A stretch of 5,808 bases of DNA from Akkermansiaceae bacterium (GCA_028293225.1 JAQGPE010000543.1:1-5808), one strand, 5' to 3'. Shown: positions 1-5,681, numbered from the stretch's first letter. Made by a program: numbers and translations. The notes: generated by a model from the letters alone, not told the origin.

Positions 1-1197
1 CCCGATCCAGCTCTTCACGGCGGCAAAGCCGCGCGAGAACGCATGCTCACGGATACCGGCGAGTTTGAGATGCCCGGCCATGTCTTCCTCCCTGCCCCGG
101 TAGCGCGGCAGGAAAAGCAGCAGCTTGATCTCCTGCGCTTCCCCTCCATGGCGATGAACCAGCGCGGGTGAGAGCAGGCCCTTCGCGAGCAGCCGCGTCC
201 CCTCCGGTAGCGGAACCGTGCGCTGGTCCAGCACGCACCAGCGGCGGTAGCGGAAGACCGCCGAACCGTCCTCCATGAGCAGCATCCTTCCGCCCGTGCG
301 CGGCGGCAGATTGCCGATGCGCCCGAGCGTAAAGGCGTGCGGACGGTCCGGCGTGGCCCGTCTGCGGCCGCGCCACGGCAGCAGGATATCCCCTGCGAAG
401 CGCGCGCCGAAGATCGCCAGCCGCAGCGCTGCGGGAGCCAGCCAGGCCGCCACCGCGATGATCCCCAGGCAGAGCGCAGCCGCCAGCCATGGCGAAATCA
501 CATACACCAGGCCGATCGAGGCCAACAACGCGGTCCGCATCAGCTTGAGCGCCGTATCCACCATGGAGAACGGCGAGAGGATGATCAGCACGTTGATGGC
601 GTGGCTGCAGATCCAGACCAGCAGGAAGGCAACCACGGAAAGCGGCACGAAAAACCACAGCGCATTGATCCCAGCCACGCTCACAGCCAGGATGGAGGCC
701 GTCGGGACTGCCACACTGGCGGGATGCTCCGCCTTGAAATGTTCCGCCATCTGGGCAGCCACCAGCGGCACGAAGCCCGCGCTCGCCACCGCCGCACTGA
801 GCTTGTTCTCGAAGAGCTCGATCATGTCGAAAGGCTTCTTCAGCACGCCCGGCAGAGTCGCGCCCAGCGAGTCCTTCAGGAAGCACAGCGCCAGCAGCAC
901 GAACCCCGTGCTCCAAGCCCAGGGCTGGCCAAACCATGGCAGGGCGTCACGGCCCGCTGCGTCAGCCTTCCAATAACGCCAGGCCCCCACCGCGCTCACT
1001 CCCAGCAGCGGCGAGATTGCCACCCCGGTGATCTCAGTGATTCCCTGGCTGAGCTCAACGCCCGGGAGATGCAGCTCCGGCTTCACGGGAGCTGCGGAAG
1101 CCGGCCGCTCAACCTGAATCTCATCCGCATGCAGCGGTGTAAAGACAAGCAAGAGTAGCACAAGAACCGCGTGGATCGACCATCGGGCGGATTTCAT
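1..1197 (-). CDS. Multi-spanning membrane protein of unknown function, 3' end outside window
   Basis: Reading leftwards from the ATG at 1197-1195 there are 399 codons with no stop, and the frame is still open at position 1, so the C-terminus is missing. Residues 1-24 look like a signal peptide: basic start, a Val/Leu-rich core at 10-20, and a Leu-His-Ala/Asp cleavage-like site. Hydrophobic stretches at about 52-73, 95-113, 165-212 (probably two spans) and 222-265 (probably two spans) suggest five or six membrane segments. From about 270 the chain becomes basic and then soluble (Trp-Arg-Gly-Arg-Arg-Arg at 275-280), giving a tail of at least 120 residues, presumably outside the bilayer. An AGGAG seven bases upstream supports this start. 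The gene is transcribed away from the 1387 gene. I do not recognise the family; a faint resemblance of the N-terminal membrane part to DUF4126-type proteins is only an impression. The reading frame is well supported, the function is not. Confidence 0.85.
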   Translation of the reverse strand, partial: MKSARWSIHAVLVLLLLVFTPLHADEIQVERPASAAPVKPELHLPGVELSQGITEITGVAISPLLGVSAVGAWRYWKADAAGRDALPWFGQPWAWSTGFVLLALCFLKDSLGATLPGVLKKPFDMIELFENKLSAAVASAGFVPLVAAQMAEHFKAEHPASVAVPTASILAVSVAGINALWFFVPLSVVAFLLVWICSHAINVLIILSPFSMVDTALKLMRTALLASIGLVYVISPWLAAALCLGIIAVAAWLAPAALRLAIFGARFAGDILLPWRGRRRATPDRPHAFTLGRIGNLPPRTGGRMLLMEDGSAVFRYRRWCVLDQRTVPLPEGTRLLAKGLLSPALVHRHGGEAQEIKLLLFLPRYRGREEDMAGHLKLAGIREHAFSRGFAAVKSWIG

Positions 1198-1204
1198 AGG
1201 GCCG

Positions 1205-1209
1205 CTCCT
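1205..1209 (-). promoter_or_regulatory. Ribosome binding site of the minus-strand membrane protein gene
   Basis: On the minus strand this reads AGGAG and is separated by seven bases (1198-1204) from the ATG at 1197-1195. It is the clearest Shine-Dalgarno sequence in the window and fixes the start of the membrane protein. The plus-strand genes have none as good. Confidence 0.7.
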
Positions 1210-1328
1210 ATCAGCCATGGCTTACCCTGACAAGAACGCCATGGACGGGAGCGAAGGCGATCAACGGCGGTGCCCGGCCCCCGGTCGTTGGTCCGGATTT
1301 TCCGTTTTCCGCGCAATCGCAAGCCAGC

Positions 1329-1341
1329 GCCAACAGTTGGC
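1329..1341. repeat. 13-bp palindrome in the divergent intergenic region, possible operator
   Basis: The sequence GCCAACAGTTGGC is a perfect 6-bp inverted repeat around a single central base. It lies 46-58 bases upstream of the ATG at 1387 and about 130 bases upstream of the divergent start at 1197. Its position and symmetry fit a binding site for a dimeric regulator, but no regulator gene or matching second site is seen. I see no convincing -35/-10 pair for either gene. Confidence 0.35.
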
Positions 1342-1343
1342 AA

Positions 1344-1366
1344 GGCCCCGCGAGCAAAGCGGGTCC
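1344..1366 (+). promoter_or_regulatory. GC-rich hairpin in the leader of the 1387 gene
   Basis: Bases 1344-1351 pair with 1359-1366 at seven of eight positions (one C-T mismatch at 1346/1364), with a seven-base loop. The stem sits just before a run of eight C (1365-1372) and 20 bases before the ATG at 1387. No T-run follows, so it is not a typical intrinsic terminator. It could affect translation initiation or be chance in GC-rich DNA. Confidence 0.3.
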
Positions 1367-1386
1367 CCCCCCGCCATGGTCACGGC

Positions 1387-2151
1387 ATGGTGGCCATTCA
1401 CGATCGCCCGGCAGCGCCCCAGGAGCGCAGTGCCTATCTTCTGCTGGGAACGCCCTCCTTTCTGCTCAACCAGCTCCCGGCCCTGGGACGCTGCACGATG
1501 ATCCTCCGCGAGCAGGGCCTGAGCCTCGCCAAGGAGACCACTTTCGGACTCTTCACCACCAGCGCCGCCTCCGGCCGCTGGGATCTCCTGCAGGATCGCC
1601 TGAGCCATCTGGAGTCCAGCCTGACCGCGCCGCAGCACTTCCACCTGCTGGCGGATCCGGAGGACTGCTGCCCGCTCCTCACCGCCGGCATCCCCGGCGA
1701 GCCGATCGATCTGACCATCCGGCTGGAGAATCACTGCTGGGATTCCCATGAAATCCGGACCCTGCTCCGCGACCACGCCGTGCCGGTCGACATCGGCGAG
1801 AGCTGGGCCCGCAGCGCCGGGGCCTGGCTGGACGACTGGCTCCAGCCGCCGCCTCCGGCCGACGCCGCGGCGCTGTGTCGCGAAGTCCGCCGCTGCCTGA
1901 CGAAATGCAGCCTGCTCGAGGTCGCGGTGAGCGCCGGAGCCCACCACGCCAACACCCGTTTCAAGCCCGCCTTTCACGACACCGAGGGCACCGTCTTCCG
2001 CATCGCCGACGCCGGCCGCAACAACGTGGTCTACGCCGATGTCGCGGACGCCGCCTTTCGCATGGAGATGCTTTCCCCGTCCCACCTTCTGATCCGCCGC
2101 GGCCCAAGGCGGAATGCCGGATCGCTCGCCAGCACCCGCGCCGCCGCCTGA
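1387..2151 (+). CDS. Uncharacterised cysteine-rich protein, possibly a diverged HemS-like paralogue
   Basis: 254 residues, no signal peptide or membrane segment, so probably cytoplasmic. I chose the ATG at 1387. The frame extends back to a GTG at 1270, but those 39 extra residues are Arg/Pro-rich, look non-coding, and would cover the palindrome and hairpin. There is no clear Shine-Dalgarno. I do not recognise the protein with confidence. The Leu-Pro-Ala-Leu-Gly segment at 30-34 followed by Arg41 recalls the start of a HemS/HmuS half-domain (usually LxxxGxVxxxTRN). The C-terminal stretch 190-216 (Thr-Arg-x-Lys-Pro, then Asp and Gly, then Val-x-x-Ile and a Gly turn) recalls the HemS C-terminal strand region. 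Residues 176-228 also line up loosely with 224-273 of the next gene's product. Seven cysteines (36, 94, 95, 117, 164, 170, 174) are unusual for a small soluble protein. Its stop is three bases from the next ATG, implying translational coupling and joint function. Confidence 0.75.
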   Translation: MVAIHDRPAAPQERSAYLLLGTPSFLLNQLPALGRCTMILREQGLSLAKETTFGLFTTSAASGRWDLLQDRLSHLESSLTAPQHFHLLADPEDCCPLLTAGIPGEPIDLTIRLENHCWDSHEIRTLLRDHAVPVDIGESWARSAGAWLDDWLQPPPPADAAALCREVRRCLTKCSLLEVAVSAGAHHANTRFKPAFHDTEGTVFRIADAGRNNVVYADVADAAFRMEMLSPSHLLIRRGPRRNAGSLASTRAAA

Positions 2152-2154
2152 CCC

Positions 2155-3006
2155 ATGAATCCGCCCGACCCCCGCTCCTCCGGACTGCCCGCCGCCACCC
2201 GCGCCCTGCGCTTTTCGTGCCAGCCCGAGACCATCCTGCAGGAAATCTCCACCGGCAGTTCCACCTATGTGCACGCTCGCAATCTGGCCTGTGAACTGGC
2301 GGCGATCGCTCCGCTGCATTCGCCGGTCATCGATGAACAGGAGCGGCTGGCGTTCTTTCCCGAAAGCGGCCTGTCCTTCGCGCTGGGCGAGGTGACCGGC
2401 CTGCACGCGGTGATGATCCCGCGCCCTTCCGCGCCGGCCTATTCGCTGGAGATCGGCCTGCCCGGCGTCTCCCGCGCGCTCAGCCTGGTCGCCATCCCGG
2501 AGTGCAGTGACATGCTGGCCTTCGAAAACGCCCTGCTGCGCCAGAATGCCCTCCCGATCACGGAAAAGGAACTCAGCGCCTGGCAGGCCGTCACGACCGC
2601 CTCGCTGGAGATGTGCCCCTGCTGCACCGCCTCCGCCGAGGCGCGTCAGAAAGAACCGGAAAAGCACCCGCTGGCCCGGGTCCTGCGCCACGCGACCCGC
2701 GAGCGGCACTCCCTGCTGTGCCGGCTGATCTCGCCGCACCTGGCCTTTTCCAGCTGGATTACCCCCGAGCAGTTCCGGGCCGGCAACGGCCGCCTGAGCG
2801 CGGTCGACACCGGCCGCCGCGGCCTGCTGGAAATCCACATCGGCTATGTCCACTCGCTGTGGACACTGCGCCAGAAGATCGACGGCGAGGACTACGTGGT
2901 GCTGCGGGTTTTCGACCCTCTGGGCCGTCTGCATCTGGAAATCGCCTCGCCCGAGCTGCGGCTCGAAGCGGTCTGGCGGGAGCTGTGCCGGGAACGCGAA
3001 TTCTGA
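2155..3006 (+). CDS. Putative HemS/HmuS/ChuS-like haem-handling protein
   Basis: 283 residues, soluble, starting three bases after the preceding TGA with no Shine-Dalgarno, so probably made by coupled translation. HemS/HmuS/ChuS proteins are cytoplasmic, about 345 residues, and consist of two homologous halves that bind and in some cases degrade haem. By eye and from memory these anchors match: Arg42-Asn43 (the RN of the N-terminal half); Ser118-Asp-Met then Ala122-Phe-Glu and Ala126-Leu-Leu (family pattern SD/TDM, A-W/F-E, ALL); Trp236-x2-Arg239-x3-Asp243-Gly244; Phe253-x3-Gly257; and the closing Trp274-Arg275. His171 sits roughly where the HemS haem-ligand histidine would fall, but the stretch from there to Trp236 is about 30 residues shorter than in HemS. 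A Cys-Pro-Cys-Cys motif at 154-157 in the inter-half linker is not a family feature I know. The reading frame is secure; the family call is tentative. Confidence 0.5.
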   Translation: MNPPDPRSSGLPAATRALRFSCQPETILQEISTGSSTYVHARNLACELAAIAPLHSPVIDEQERLAFFPESGLSFALGEVTGLHAVMIPRPSAPAYSLEIGLPGVSRALSLVAIPECSDMLAFENALLRQNALPITEKELSAWQAVTTASLEMCPCCTASAEARQKEPEKHPLARVLRHATRERHSLLCRLISPHLAFSSWITPEQFRAGNGRLSAVDTGRRGLLEIHIGYVHSLWTLRQKIDGEDYVVLRVFDPLGRLHLEIASPELRLEAVWRELCREREF

Positions 3007-3050
3007 CCCGGCCACCGCCAACCCTTGCCGGTCGCGGAATCGCCCGCTAC

Positions 3051-3054
3051 AAGG
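3051..3054 (+). promoter_or_regulatory. Weak ribosome binding site supporting the GTG start of lpxA
   Basis: AAGG lies six bases before the GTG at 3061. The frame also extends back to a TTG at 3025, but LpxA proteins normally begin only a few residues before the His-Pro-Thr-Ala motif. With GTG at 3061 that motif falls at residues 5-8, so 3061 is preferred. Confidence 0.45.
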
Positions 3055-3060
3055 CCCGCC

Positions 3061-3837
3061 GTGCCCAACATTCATCCGACCGCCCTCATCTCCCCGGAAG
3101 CCGAGCTTGCCGAAGACGTGACCGTCGGACCTTTCGCCGTCATCGACGGCCCCGTCAAACTCGCCGCGGGCGTCTCGATCGGCGGCCATGCCCACCTCAC
3201 GGGAAAGACGGAAATCGGTGAAAGCAGCAGGATCGGCTGGGGCTGCATCGTCGGCGCCGACCCGCAGGACCTGCACTTCAACCCGGCAACCGACTCGGGC
3301 GTCGTCATCGGCGCCCGCAATGTGCTGCGCGAGTATGTCACGATCCACCGCGGCACCAGGGACGGCGGCGTGACCCGGATGGGCGATGACAATTTCCTGA
3401 TGACCGGCGTCCACCTCGCCCACGACGTCTCTCTCGGCGATGGCAATATCTTCGCCAACAACGTCCTCCTCGCCGGCCATGTCCAGGTGGGTAACAAAAC
3501 CTTCCTCGGCGGTGGCGCCGCCTTCCACCAGTTCATCAAAATCGGCGACCTCGCGATGTCGCAGGGTCTGACGATCGTCAGCCAGGACGTGCCGCCCTAC
3601 TGCGTCGTCAACGGGGTCAACCAGCTTGTCGGCCTCAACGTCGTCGGCCTGCGCCGCGCCGGCCTCGATCTGGCCACCCGCAACGATCTCAAAAAGGCCT
3701 ACAAGTTCTTCTTCCTGTCCGGCAAACTCCGCCAGGCCGCCCTGGAAGAGGCGGAAGGCGGGACCTGGACCCCGGAAGCCCGCAAGTTCATCGACGCGCT
3801 GGCGAATCCATCCCGGAAAGGCGTCGCCGCTCCCTGA
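3061..3837 (+). CDS. lpxA: UDP-N-acetylglucosamine acyltransferase LpxA
   Basis: 258 residues from a GTG start (E. coli LpxA has 262). LpxA transfers a 3-hydroxyacyl chain from acyl carrier protein to the 3-OH of UDP-GlcNAc, the first step of lipid A synthesis, in the cytoplasm as a homotrimer. The N-terminal two thirds are hexapeptide repeats forming a left-handed beta-helix. Family motifs visible: HPTA at 5-8, PQDL at 68-71, the segment 90-99 containing TIHRGT, LAHD at 119-122 with the catalytic His121 (E. coli His125), AGH at 138-140 (His140 = E. coli His144), HQF at 156-158 and QDVPPY at 175-180. The C-terminal helical part (about 190-258) has the usual GLxRxG and AYKxxFxSGK signatures. 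At the acyl-chain ruler position (E. coli Gly173) this protein has Gly169, which permits a long chain; E. coli His191 is replaced by Asn187. There is no lpxD, fabZ or lpxB next to it in the window. It follows the HemS-like gene by 54 bases. Confidence 0.96.
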   Translation: MPNIHPTALISPEAELAEDVTVGPFAVIDGPVKLAAGVSIGGHAHLTGKTEIGESSRIGWGCIVGADPQDLHFNPATDSGVVIGARNVLREYVTIHRGTRDGGVTRMGDDNFLMTGVHLAHDVSLGDGNIFANNVLLAGHVQVGNKTFLGGGAAFHQFIKIGDLAMSQGLTIVSQDVPPYCVVNGVNQLVGLNVVGLRRAGLDLATRNDLKKAYKFFFLSGKLRQAALEEAEGGTWTPEARKFIDALANPSRKGVAAP

Positions 3838-3870
3838 TCCCGCGCGGACTTTTCCTTTGCACCGAGGCTC

Positions 3871-3880
3871 ACTCGCGAGT
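3871..3880. repeat. 10-bp perfect palindrome between lpxA and the LON-domain gene
   Basis: ACTCGCGAGT is its own reverse complement and lies 17 bases before the ATG at 3898, within the 60-base spacer 3838-3897. It could be a small operator or chance in GC-rich DNA. No promoter boxes or T-run terminator are evident in this spacer. Confidence 0.25.
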
Positions 3881-3897
3881 CCCCTTTCCGTCAGACG

Positions 3898-4503
3898 ATG
3901 TCTTCTCTCCACCTTCCCGAGACCTGCGGCGTGATGCTCCTCCCGGACTGCACGCTTTTCCCCCACGGTGGCCTGCCTCTGCACATCTTCGAGCCGCGCT
4001 ACCGGATGATGCTCGCCGATGCGATCCAGAGCTCGTGCTTCTTCGCCGTCGGCCGCCTGCTGGGCAAGGAAACCGAGGAACTCTCGCACTGCGCCGCGCC
4101 GATCGGGACGATCGGCCTGGTCCGCGCTTCACGGGAACTGGACGACGGCACTTCCAATCTCCTGCTGCACGGCGTGATCCGCGTCCGCTTCATCGAGTGG
4201 CTCGACGGCCCCTATCCCCAGGCCCGCATCGAGCCGATCCCGTCGATCTTCGAGCCGGAGTCGCAAACCACCGCCGCCCTGGAAGCCCTCCGCGAAGCCG
4301 CCGAGTCCATCTCGACCGAGCTGCCCGACGAAATCCGCACCACTCTCCGGAACATGTCCGAGCAGATCGACGACCCCTGCATCCTGGCCGATGTCATGGC
4401 CCAGCAGTTCCTCCACGATCCCGACGAGCGCCAGGATCTCCTGGAACTGGAGTCGGTGCCCGCGCGGATCGCCTGGATCTGCAAAAAGTTCTCCGGCACC
4501 TGA
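3898..4503 (+). CDS. Stand-alone LON substrate-binding domain protein
   Basis: 201 residues. The N-terminus carries the hallmark of the Lon N-terminal domain (PF02190): a short strand, then Leu-Phe-Pro at 20-22, Gly-Gly-Leu-Pro-Leu-His-Ile-Phe-Glu-Pro-Arg-Tyr-Arg at 24-36, then a helix. The middle (about 40-115) is the beta-rich remainder, including an IGT-IG-V segment and a Leu-His-Gly-Val-x-Arg-Val-Arg-Phe strand. The C-terminal half (about 125-201) is alpha-helical and acidic. There is no AAA+ ATPase (Walker motifs) and no Ser-Lys protease domain, so it is not Lon itself but one of the short LON-domain proteins (COG2802 type), whose function is mostly unknown; a substrate- or partner-binding role is usually assumed. 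The ATG at 3898 has no clear Shine-Dalgarno, but the domain begins within 13 residues of it, supporting this start. The stop is three bases before rarD, suggesting co-translation. Confidence 0.88.
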   Translation: MSSLHLPETCGVMLLPDCTLFPHGGLPLHIFEPRYRMMLADAIQSSCFFAVGRLLGKETEELSHCAAPIGTIGLVRASRELDDGTSNLLLHGVIRVRFIEWLDGPYPQARIEPIPSIFEPESQTTAALEALREAAESISTELPDEIRTTLRNMSEQIDDPCILADVMAQQFLHDPDERQDLLELESVPARIAWICKKFSGT

Positions 4504-4506
4504 ACC

Positions 4507-5424
4507 ATGGCCGCCGCCAGGATCCCCCAGGTCGACACGCCGCGCGGTATCGCCAGCGCGACGCTGGCCTTTTTCCTGTGGGGCATCCTGCCGCTGTTCT
4601 GGAAGCAGTTGGCCTTCCTGCCGCCGGTCTCGATCATCGCCCACCGCACCTTCTGGTCGCTGGTGCTGCTGTTGCTGCCGCTCATGGCCTACCGCCGCCA
4701 GCTCGGCGTGGTCTTCCGGACGCTGTCCACTCCGGCCGGAGTCGGCTGGTACCTGCTCTCCGGCTGCTTCCTGGCCTCGAACTGGCTGCTCTATGTCTGG
4801 GCGACCCTGAACGGCCACATCCTGGAAGGCGCCCTCGGCTACTACCTCAACCCTTTCTTCAACATGCTCTTCGGGGCCTGGTTCTTCGGCGAACGCCAGA
4901 GCCCGCTGCAACTCTGCGCCGTGGCCATCGCAGCGGCCGGCGTCGGGATCCAGATCTATGCCTCGCACGGCGTTCCATGGATCTCCCTGGTGCTGGCCAT
5001 TACCTTCGCCCTCTACGCGGTGATCCGGAAAAAAGCCCCGCTGGGGGCGCTGGACGGCCTGACCTGCGAGACCCTGCTGCTGGCGCCAATCGGTCTGATC
5101 TGGCTGTTCACTCATCACGCCAGCGTCCCGGAAGCCTTCGGCGGCAGCCTGCCACATGCCGGGCTGCTGATCTTCACCGGCATCGCCACCGCCACCCCGC
5201 TGCTGTGCTTCGGCTACGCCACCCGGACCATCCGCCTGACCACCCTCGGCATCCTCCAGTTTCTCGGCCCGACCCTGCAGTTCCTGATCGGCTGGGCAAT
5301 CTACGGTGAACCGCTGACCTCGGTGCGGCTGTGGTCCTTCACTCTCATCTGGCTGGCGGTCGCGGTCTACGCCGCCGATGCGATCCGCCGCCGCCCGGAG
5401 CTCCCCGCCCCGGCAGCCGATTGA
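4507..5424 (+). CDS. rarD: RarD-type EamA family permease
   Basis: 305 residues (E. coli RarD has 296). It is an inner-membrane protein of the drug/metabolite transporter superfamily with about ten hydrophobic helices. RarD was linked to chloramphenicol sensitivity, but its substrate is not firmly known. RarD signatures visible in order: Phe-x-Trp-Gly-Ile-x-Pro with Lys33 in helix 1 (23-33), His46-Arg47 and Trp50-Ser51, NWLLYVWA at 92-99, a Glu107-x-Ala-Leu-Gly-Tyr segment leading to Asn115-Pro116 and Asn119, Gly-Glu-Arg at 128-130, FALYAVIRKK at 167-176, then PLLCFGYATR and the Leu-Gly-x-x-Gln-Phe-x-Gly-Pro-Thr helix near the C-terminus with Tyr-Gly-Glu after it. The last residues are Arg/Pro-rich and cytoplasmic in character. 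The gene starts three bases after the LON-domain gene with no Shine-Dalgarno, consistent with coupling. It converges on the gene at 5697. Confidence 0.93.
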   Translation: MAAARIPQVDTPRGIASATLAFFLWGILPLFWKQLAFLPPVSIIAHRTFWSLVLLLLPLMAYRRQLGVVFRTLSTPAGVGWYLLSGCFLASNWLLYVWATLNGHILEGALGYYLNPFFNMLFGAWFFGERQSPLQLCAVAIAAAGVGIQIYASHGVPWISLVLAITFALYAVIRKKAPLGALDGLTCETLLLAPIGLIWLFTHHASVPEAFGGSLPHAGLLIFTGIATATPLLCFGYATRTIRLTTLGILQFLGPTLQFLIGWAIYGEPLTSVRLWSFTLIWLAVAVYAADAIRRRPELPAPAAD

Positions 5425-5437
5425 GCCATTCTTGAAA

Positions 5438-5555
5438 GACTAACTGATTCCTATAACGAAAAGACCAGCTTCGGGTGGTGAGTTGCTGAACCAACCGACG
5501 GGACGAACAGGTGAATTTCTCCTCACTTTCATCCACTGTCTCCAATCAGTTAATC
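5438..5555. repeat. Imperfect 12-bp inverted repeat bracketing about 94 bp
   Basis: GACTAACTGATT at 5438-5449 and AATCAGTTAATC at 5544-5555 are reverse complements at 11 of 12 positions, with a 9-bp perfect core. They bracket 5450-5543, which includes a small hairpin (5464-5469 with 5474-5479, one G-G mismatch, TTCG loop). No coding sequence is evident inside. This could be a small non-autonomous repeat element or a structured tail between convergent genes. Confidence 0.4.
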
Positions 5556-5575
5556 AGAAAATCAGTCCAATCAGT
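5541..5575. repeat. Degenerate tandem repeat with AATCAG core
   Basis: The core AATCAG occurs four times, starting at 5544, 5552, 5560 and 5569 (spacing 8, 8 and 9 bases). The first and last copies are part of an exact 10-bp direct repeat, TCCAATCAGT, at 5541-5550 and 5566-5575. An inverted copy lies upstream at 5442-5449. The block is AT-richer than the genes (26 of 60 bases G+C in 5521-5580). Confidence 0.6.
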
Positions 5576-5625
5576 GACCCATAGCCCGAACTCTCGTTCA
5601 GCTAGTCCTGCCCCAGATTCCAAAA

Positions 5626-5652
5626 CTTTGCGCTCTTCGCGTTCTTTGCGTT
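5626..5652. repeat. Three-unit 9-bp tandem repeat, CTTTGCGYT type
   Basis: Three consecutive 9-mers, CTTTGCGCT, CTTCGCGTT and CTTTGCGTT, run without gaps. Read on the minus strand the block is a series of AACGCAAAG-like units. It lies 44 bases downstream of the stop of the minus-strand gene at 5697, between convergent genes. I recall similar AACGCAAAG-type strings as dispersed intergenic repeats in environmental bacterial genomes, but cannot verify that here. Confidence 0.55.
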
Positions 5653-5660
5653 TCAACTTC

Positions 5661-5681
5661 CCGGATCAACCACTCTTCCGG
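5661..5681 (-). terminator. Weak hairpin downstream of the dehydrogenase gene
   Basis: CCGGA at 5661-5665 pairs perfectly with TCCGG at 5677-5681, with an 11-base loop, starting 16 bases beyond the minus-strand stop codon. No T-run follows on the minus strand, so it is at best a poor intrinsic terminator or a 3'-end processing barrier. Confidence 0.2.

Noticed and set aside
47..1158. Long open frames on both strands within the first 1.2 kb (for example 275-976 plus, 337-1158 plus, 47-937 minus).
   Set aside because: They are shadows of the minus-strand membrane protein, which has a good ribosome binding site, a signal peptide and coherent hydrophobic segments. The shadows are Arg/His/Gln- or Gly/Ala-rich with no structure.
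1174..1260. A TTGTCA and TAGGAG pair 17 bases apart on the minus strand as a sigma-70 promoter for the membrane protein.
   Set aside because: The would-be -10 matches only three of six bases and coincides with the ribosome binding site, so it would leave no room for a leader.
1270..1386. GTG at 1270 as the start of the 1387 gene, adding 39 residues.
   Set aside because: The added segment is Arg/Pro-rich, looks non-coding, and would overlap the palindrome and hairpin; the ATG at 1387 is simpler. Not excluded by sequence alone.
1261..4089. A 942-codon open frame on the minus strand spanning the 1387, 2155, lpxA and part of the LON-domain genes.
   Set aside because: It is antisense to well-supported genes. 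All five plus-strand genes share one frame in GC-rich DNA, so a single antisense frame stays free of stops across them. Its translation is Gly/Asp/Arg/Gln-rich and low in complexity with no recognisable domain.
4129..5157. A 342-codon minus-strand open frame over the LON-domain gene and rarD.
   Set aside because: Same GC-driven shadow effect; the sense strand encodes proteins with clear family motifs, and the antisense product is low-complexity.
5345..5545. A 66-codon minus-strand open frame starting in the intergenic region and running into the rarD end.
   Set aside because: It overlaps rarD antisense, ends in an Arg/Pro/Gly-rich shadow translation, and resembles no known protein.
5541..5652. 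CRISPR array.
   Set aside because: The repeat units are only 6-10 bases with 2-3 base gaps; there are no spacer-sized intervals and no cas genes.
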